This document shows, one piece after another, positions 59,101 through 64,000 of a DNA stretch of 64,000 bases. Origin of the DNA: Pseudonocardia sp. CNS-004 (lineage in GTDB: Bacteria; Actinomycetota; Actinomycetes; Mycobacteriales; Pseudonocardiaceae). Each line of letters opens with the position of its first letter. Position 1 is the stretch's first letter. Under the pieces are notes generated by a model. That model did not search any database. It was not told the origin of the DNA and saw only the letters and a list, made by a program, of their open reading frames with translations. A program made the translations under genes and the position numbers. The stretch lies in the NCBI GenBank assembly GCA_001942185.1, contig MKJV01000022.1:62001-126000 (forward strand), given 5' to 3'.

Positions 59101-61718
59101 TCGTGGAGCTACTTCCGGCGGGTGGTCCCACGCAGTGGATGCGCAATGTGCTGAACCTTCCCGAGCGTCGGGATCTCGCGCTCGAACGGCAGGTGCAAGA
59201 CGCGGTTTCGGATATCCGGATCGGCCCCGAACACGTGCCGAACGTCAACGACTGCGTGCAGTGGTGCGTGCGTGTCGCGGACGATCATCTGCTGCGGGTG
59301 GGCGAGTCGATTCCCGAGGCGCCGACACCCGGCATGTTCTCGCCGGGGCGGAACGCCGCCGATGTGCTCGAGGAGGTCGGGAACCGGTACGGGGTGCAGC
59401 CGCGCGAGGCTTCGGTGGATCACCTCCGGTCTGAAGGAGATGGGTTCTACCTCGTCTGGTCCCATCGCGGGGACGGAAGCCGTGACCACATGTTCGTCGC
59501 CGTCGTCGAAGGGGGACGGGTCCGCTTCCAGGACAAGAGCGGGGATCTGGCGCCGGACAGCTCCGAGGTCAAGAACATCGTGGGCATCCTGCCCATCGAC
59601 GGCGAACGCCTGGACGGTGCTGGTCCCGGACTGTTCCCGATCGTCGGTGAACGGTTCGGCTCTCGTGGCGATCACCCGCGCGGGCCTTTGCGCCGCGATC
59701 AGCCGTTGACCCTGGTACCGCGCCTGGATCCGGAAAAGGCTCGCTCGACCCGGATCCCGCCGGAGTCGGAACGTCTGTATGCGCAGGACGGCCTGTTCTA
59801 TCGAGCCAACACTCGTCAACCTCTCGAAGAGCCGAGTTCGATCTGGTCCTATGTCCTGGACGAGCACGGCAACTTCTACGTCGTCGAACCCGAAGTCGGT
59901 CATCGAGGTGTGCTCGGTGACAACGGGCGCGTAGCCGCCGCGGGACACCTGGGCATCGTCCGGGGCCGGCCGGGCCTGGTGGCCCACATGAATACGCACA
60001 GCGGTGGCTTTTCCGAAGGCCCGCGAGGAAAGTCCAGGTACGGGAACCTCGAGCAACTGCAGCGGGTGCTGGACGAGCAGGGCGTGGATCTCAGCCACGT
60101 CAGCATCTGGCTCGAGGAGGCGGACGGGAGCTACCGGTCGGAGTTCCGCAACAGCGTTCGCCGGCCGAGCACCGTTCGCCGGCCGAGCACAGAGACGACA
60201 AGGCCAGAGGTCCCACCGGCGGTAGAACCGGCCGAGGCCGTGGGCGGTTGTTTCGAGGCGATGTGCGCCTACGGCGCGATGCCGAGTCCCGCCCAGGTCG
60301 ACCTGGCGGCACTGCCGAGGGGAACCCTGACGGATCCGACCGTGGCGCGGGACGCGGTGCAAGGTGTGTTCGGCGGCCGGTTCGTGCCGGCGTCGTACGA
60401 GCAGCTCGGTTGGGAGTTCGCCGCTGCCCCGGACGGCGCCGAGTTCGTGGTGTGGGTGTGGACGGTCAACGACTCGACCTCGCACATGGTGTACGGGCGC
60501 AAGGCCGCTGGTCGGATGGAGTTCTACGACCAGCGCGGCCGGCTGACCGAGGAGGAGGCGCACGCCGAACTGGCCAACACCAGGCTCGTGCTGAGGCGCG
60601 GGTCCCCCGGTAGTGGGCGCGACGTCGACGTAACCGGTGTGAACCCGGTCGGTGCGATCGAACGACGTGCGAGCCCCGGTCGGGACATGCAGGAAGCGCC
60701 ACAGCCGGCCGACCCCGGTGCTCGTGATCGCTCGGATGGTGCGGACGACCTGCTGCCGCCGCACCAGGCGCCACCCGGGATCGGTGAACGGTTCGGCCCC
60801 GGTCGCGATCACCCGAGCGATCGGAACGAACGCCCACCTCCCGTCGGGGTCGACGCTCGTGACTCGCGCCTCGCGCGGGAGCTGCCGGAGACGTCATCGT
60901 GGGGTGCCGGCTCGCGAGAGGTGGACGAGCCCGAGGCCGAGCGAGCCGGATCGCCCGCGCTGCCCCCGCCTCCCGATCGCCACGACGACTCGGGCAGCCC
61001 CACGGGCGACCGGCGCTCCGGACCACCCTGGCCTGCCGGCTCGATATTCGACGAGCTCGCGGCGGAGATCCGCCTGATTCGGTCGGCGCCGGTCACCGAG
61101 CGCGCGAACAAGACAACCCGGAACGGGTGGCCAAGACGGTCCGTCTCGACCGGCCGGGTGTTCGGCACGGTGAACGGCCGGCTGATCGAGCAGAAGATCG
61201 CCGTGACCAGCGGTCAAGAACGATTCCTGAAGGGCACTGCCGGCGAGCACCTACCGGTACTACCACCCGAAGGGCACCGCATCTTCAAGACCAGTGAGAT
61301 CGGCGGCAGACCCCACACCTTCGACTCGGAGGTCAAGGTATTGGAGGAGCTGGCCCGGGATATCCTGGAGACTGGCTCCGGAAAGAGTCGGAAGGAGGTC
61401 GAAAGCGCGATCGAGATTGCGATCAAGCGGGCGCCCGAGGCAGATGGCTACCCCGAGGACGCAAAGATTGTCATCGACGACGCTGCGGAGCAACTCGGTG
61501 TCGACCTCGACGACATCGATGTGCAGGTTTTCATGATGCTCGACTACCCGAAGGGTCGGCAGGAAGCGCACCCACTCAGGCAGATCTGCGACTCGTGTCA
61601 GAATGCGATGACCGAATTCTTGAGGGCCTTCCGCACGAAGGTCGACGTCACGGTGCGGAATCCGGACGGCGAGACGTTGTGGGATGATGAAGGGCAAGCG
61701 AACCGGGGGGCGTGGTGA
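50128..61718 (+). CDS. Giant membrane-anchored polymorphic-toxin-like protein (about 3,864 residues; six apparent indels)
   Basis: ATG 50128 opens MWHQSAHDGEAPRLP followed by one TM helix (LGLAGAVVVLWLGTAFLAAA). Then come: a Lys/Ser/Asp/Glu-rich region (50410-51930); a coiled coil (51930-52310, EKERRKLAAGKTTKADY); about 30 cysteine-pair repeats (52349-56040); Ala-rich helices to 58300; a Gly-rich hydrophobic segment (58320-58530); a papain-fold-like module (59220-59640); a toxin-associated module (59770-60150); a second papain-like module (60240-60600); and a deaminase-like tip (61050-61718). Frames change near 50375, 54757, 55910, 55950, 57475 and 57655. Five losses and one gain restore a single 3,865-codon frame. 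The modular layout plus the adjacent immunity gene indicates a contact-type toxin. A single-gene reading is inference but the frames chain exactly. Confidence 0.78.
50410..51930 (+). other. Lys/Ser/Asp/Glu-rich low-complexity region of the giant protein
   Basis: About 500 residues made almost only of K, S, E, D, with some R, A and G. The first part is a Lys-rich polyampholyte (EKKSDKKSEKKSDGKSDEK), the later part Asp-rich (DADSDDPDADTDRDTAEDR). It directly follows the TM anchor. Such a stretch should be extended and disordered and could cross the thick actinomycete cell wall. The codons are nearly all XXG/XXC, so the DNA itself is quasi-repetitive (aagaagtccga units). Confidence 0.85.
52349..56040 (+). 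repeat. Array of about 30 cysteine-pair protein repeats
   Basis: In the repaired frame, pairs of the form C-x(2-7)-C recur about every 40 residues in a Ser/Thr/Ala/Gly-rich background. Examples: ASCDGSGC, VDCEGGC, ASCVARGGAC, VDCAAATC, AECTVTGGGC, LVCGSGTTC, ASCTGATGGC, MTCAGAAPC, LDCAAGIAC, ARCAGQGC, LSCPEAGC, ANCAVTSGC. An alternating short-gap/long-gap register is visible (V/L-D-C...C-S-G then A-S-C...GG-C). Each pair would form a disulfide outside the cell, giving a stiff stalk. I know no named domain for it. Confidence 0.8.
61050..61718 (+). other. Deaminase-like C-terminal toxin domain of the giant protein
   Basis: After a Pro-rich linker the last 220 residues contain PHTFDSEVKVLEELARDI, with Glu at 61329, and later HPLRQICDSCQNAMTEFLRA, with Cys at 61587 and 61596. 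The DSE...CxxC arrangement is that of nucleic-acid-deaminase-fold toxins (PF14424-like), in which Glu is catalytic and the Cys pair binds zinc. This segment is visibly richer in A/T and A/T-ending codons than the rest of the gene, as expected for an exchangeable toxin tip. Substrate (DNA, RNA or nucleotide) unknown. Confidence 0.65.
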
Positions 61719-62245
61719 GCCGAGTACGGGAGATCTTCGCCTCCGTGGTGGCCGAGGGCTTTCGCGCCGAGACCGTGCACGGCGCATCCCACGAGGAGAT
61801 CGACCGCATGGCCGTGGAGCAGGGGGTCTCCACGGTGCCGGCCTCCCTGCGCGAGGTGCTGCGGCTGCTCGGTCGCGATCCCGCCCTGTGGTTCGCGGGA
61901 CTTGTCTTCGGCGTGCACGCCGTTGACGCCCAGGTGAAGCAGGACGCGCTGGAATGCCTCGACGAGGCGAATGAGTATGCAATGCGCGACCCGCAGAACC
62001 TCCTCGTTGTCGTCGACGCCGGCGACTCTGCCTACCTCATGGTGGACGGTACGGATTTGGAGCTCCCCGACCCGCCACTGTGGTTGGTCACCGAGGACGG
62101 AACCGTGCAGAAGCGTTGGGTGTCCATCACTGCTTGGTTCCGCGACGCCGCGGACCGGGTTCTGCAGTGCAAGGCCCGACTGGTCACACGGCGGGAGCTG
62201 GGAAGACCCGATCTTGCTCGCGAGGCCTACTTCGAGTGGCCCTGA
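61715..62245 (+). CDS. SUKH (SMI1/KNR4)-family immunity protein
   Basis: 176 residues from GTG 61715, overlapping the toxin stop as GTGA; GTG 61712 is also possible. It shows SHEEIDRMAVEQGVSTVPAS then LREVLRLLGRDPALWFAGL, the N-terminal SUKH pattern (acidic helix, P.SLREvLRllG). Later come DLELPDPPLWLVTEDGTVQK and WVSITAWFRDAADRVL. SUKH proteins are the commonest immunity partners of deaminase and nuclease toxins; direct coupling to the toxin tip fits this. It should bind and block the deaminase domain in the producing cell. Confidence 0.78.
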   Translation: MSRVREIFASVVAEGFRAETVHGASHEEIDRMAVEQGVSTVPASLREVLRLLGRDPALWFAGLVFGVHAVDAQVKQDALECLDEANEYAMRDPQNLLVVVDAGDSAYLMVDGTDLELPDPPLWLVTEDGTVQKRWVSITAWFRDAADRVLQCKARLVTRRELGRPDLAREAYFEWP

Positions 62246-62376
62246 GCCGATCCGCGCGCTGAGCGTGGACCTCGCAAACCCGTGGGCCTGTGAGTACGCA
62301 ACGGAGCATGTGCCGTCCCGGTGCTGCTCGGTGGGCCCGAACTCGTCCGCAGGCCCGCCCCGCAGGTGCGTCCGGG

Positions 62377-64000
62377 TCAGGTCGTGCTCTGAGCGCCGCA
62401 GGGCTCGTCGTCGTACTCGGCGAGGCGGGCGCGGACCTCGGCGGTGCTGAACTCCTCGTCCACGGTGATGGCCCCGCCGAGGCCGGAGAGGATGTCCAGC
62501 GCGGCCCGCCACTGCCGGCGGGCGTCGTCGCGCCGGCCCAGGGCGTGGTGGGCGCGGGCGAGGCCGTCGTGGGACCGGGCCTGGTCGATGGGTTGTCCGA
62601 GGGTGGTGGCGAGCTCGAGAGCCTCGCCGTGGCGGGCCAGCGCCTGCTCGGCGCGCCCCGCGGCGGTGTCGAGGCGCCCCATTCCGTCCAGGGCTTCGAA
62701 CACGCCGTTGTCGTTGTTCAGCCGCTCGGCGAGGCGGAGGCCTTCGGAGTAGGCGCTCTCCGCGCGCCCGTGGCGGCCCAGCACCCGGTGGACCCAGCCC
62801 TGGCCGAGCAGGCCGTGGAGTTCGCTGATGGAATTGCCGATGTCCCGGGCGAGCGCGTGGGCCTGTGCGAAGTACCCGGCTGCCCGCTCGTACCGGGCGT
62901 CGGCTCCGGGCACGTGGGGTGCACGTCGGCGTTGTGCCAGGTGCAGCCAGCCGAGGCGGTACAGGGCATCCAGCTCTCCGCTGCGGTGTGCGATGCGGCG
63001 GCTGATCTCGAGCGCCCGGCTGACGTGCGCGATGGCCGCCTCGTGGCTGCCCTGCATGCTCACGAGGAAGCCGAGGCCGAGCAGCGCGTCCACCTCGGCC
63101 CGGCGGTTGCCGATGGAGCGTGCGAGCGCCACCGCGCCCTCGTAGCGTTCGGCGGCCAGCGCGGTCCGGCCCTGCCTGCGGTTGACGTGGCCCAGGCTGG
63201 TGAGCACGTCTGCCTCGCCTGCGGCATCGCTGTCGCGGCGGGCGACGGTCAGAGCCTGTTCGTGCAGCACCTCGGCCTCCGCGTAGCGTCCCGCGTGCGC
63301 AGGTACCGGTCCAGGGTGGTCGACAGGTGCACGGTGTGGGCGCGTGGGCAGAACAGGGCGGCGTAGCGGGCCGCGGTGAGCAGGTTGGGTAGCTCGCGGT
63401 CGAGCCACGCTTCGGCTTCGGCCGGCCCGGGGAGGTCGGGTGTGGGGGTGGCGGCCGGTGGTGTCGGTGGGCGCCGTTCCCGCTCGTAGGGGAACAGCAC
63501 ATCCATCGCCACCGATGCGGTGTGGCTGTAGTAGTCGAACATCCGGCCGAACGCGGCCACGCGATCCGGTTGCTCGCGTTGGGCCGCCGCCGAGGCGTGG
63601 GAGCGGACCAGGTCGTGGAACGCGAACCGACCCGGAAGCAGCTCCTGCAGCAGGTTCACGTCGAGCAGGTCGTCGAGCAGCCGCGCGGCTCGGCCCACCG
63701 TGACGTCGACCAGCGCCGCGGCCACGTAGACGTCGAAGCTGGACTCCGGCAGCGGGCCGCACAACCGGTACGCGCGCTGCAGCTCGGGGTCGAGCTGCAG
63801 GTACGACATGTCCAGGGCCGCGGTGACGCTGCGCTCCCCCAACTCCAGCTCGCCGAGCCGTTCCTGCCGATCACGCAGCCGCTCCAGCAGGTGCCCCGCC
63901 TCCCACGTCGGGCGCGACCGCAGCCGGGCGGCCGCGATCCGCAGCGCCAGCGGCAGCCGCCCGCACAGCTCGACGACGTCGTCGACCGCTGCGTCGTCGG
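62377..64000 (-). CDS. STAND/AfsR-like regulator, C-terminal part with TPR repeats (partial, one apparent base deletion)
   Basis: The gene enters from beyond 64000 and ends at TGA 62377. The first visible residues, VVELCGRLPLALRIAAARL, are the GxP motif of an NB-ARC-type ATPase, then ALDMSYLQLDPELQRAYRLC, FDVYVAAALVDVTVGRAARL and FAFHDLVRSHASAAAQ, the winged-helix part. After a frame change near 63293 a series of TPRs follows (YAEAEVLHEQALTVARRD, RYEGAVALARSIGNRRAEV, and others). SARP/AfsR-type regulators have this order; the N-terminal domain is outside the window. It is convergent with the toxin/immunity pair; the 131-base gap 62246-62376 shows no gene. Confidence 0.82.

Overview
This window is very GC-rich, uses GTG starts freely and carries F420-type enzymes, a WhiB protein, a mycolate-lineage style Crp/PonA2 block and STAND regulators. 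It comes from an actinomycete, most likely a Pseudonocardiaceae (Pseudonocardia-like) chromosome; the genus is inference. A strong technical feature runs through it: about 40 single-base indels, mostly one G or C lost from a short run, break some two dozen otherwise well-preserved genes. I read these as sequence errors rather than gene decay, and give the spans of the reconstructed genes.

Layout. 1-1371: a TetR regulator and a divergent deazaflavin (F420)-type oxidoreductase around a near-perfect operator. 1572-6261: a complete urea-type ABC transporter operon (urtABCDE). 7180-8458: purA. 8786-28389: a housekeeping block that matches the order known from Mycobacterium tuberculosis Rv3671c-Rv3682: MarP protease, Nudix, TlpA-like thioredoxin, endonuclease III, small membrane protein, Crp, MBL hydrolase, RidA, DUF4177, two ArsA-type ATPases, WhiB and PonA2. 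It is interrupted by an MFS gene, a second Nudix gene, a Gfo/Idh oxidoreductase, a paralogous pair of unknown genes, and a VOC/TetR pair. 28760-31974: a membrane-transporter/thymidylate-kinase-like fusion coupled to holB. 32166-38245: a large LuxR-HTH STAND regulator, a WYL regulator with an epoxide hydrolase, and a methyltransferase.

38326-43462 is an accessory island beginning at a tRNA-Thr(CGT) gene. It holds an excisionase-like HTH gene, small element-type proteins, gene fragments and assorted enzymes, but no visible integrase. It is followed by ppdK, an ECF42-type sigma factor with its DGPF/YCII partner and a matching promoter, and a carboxylesterase.

The most striking system is at 50128-62245. 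One inferred reading frame of about 3,860 codons encodes a membrane-anchored polymorphic-toxin-like protein. In order it has: a TM anchor, a very long Lys/Ser/Asp/Glu-rich segment, a coiled coil, an array of about 30 cysteine-pair repeats, Ala-rich helices, a Gly-rich hydrophobic segment, two papain-fold-like modules flanking a third toxin-associated module, and a C-terminal deaminase-like tip. Its stop codon overlaps the start of a SUKH-family immunity gene. A STAND/TPR regulator runs off the right edge.

Dispersed non-coding structure includes four copies of a 62-63 bp palindromic element (two of which begin exactly at a gene's TGA), a second palindrome family, and a gene-junction element that supplies the ribosome binding site of the next gene.
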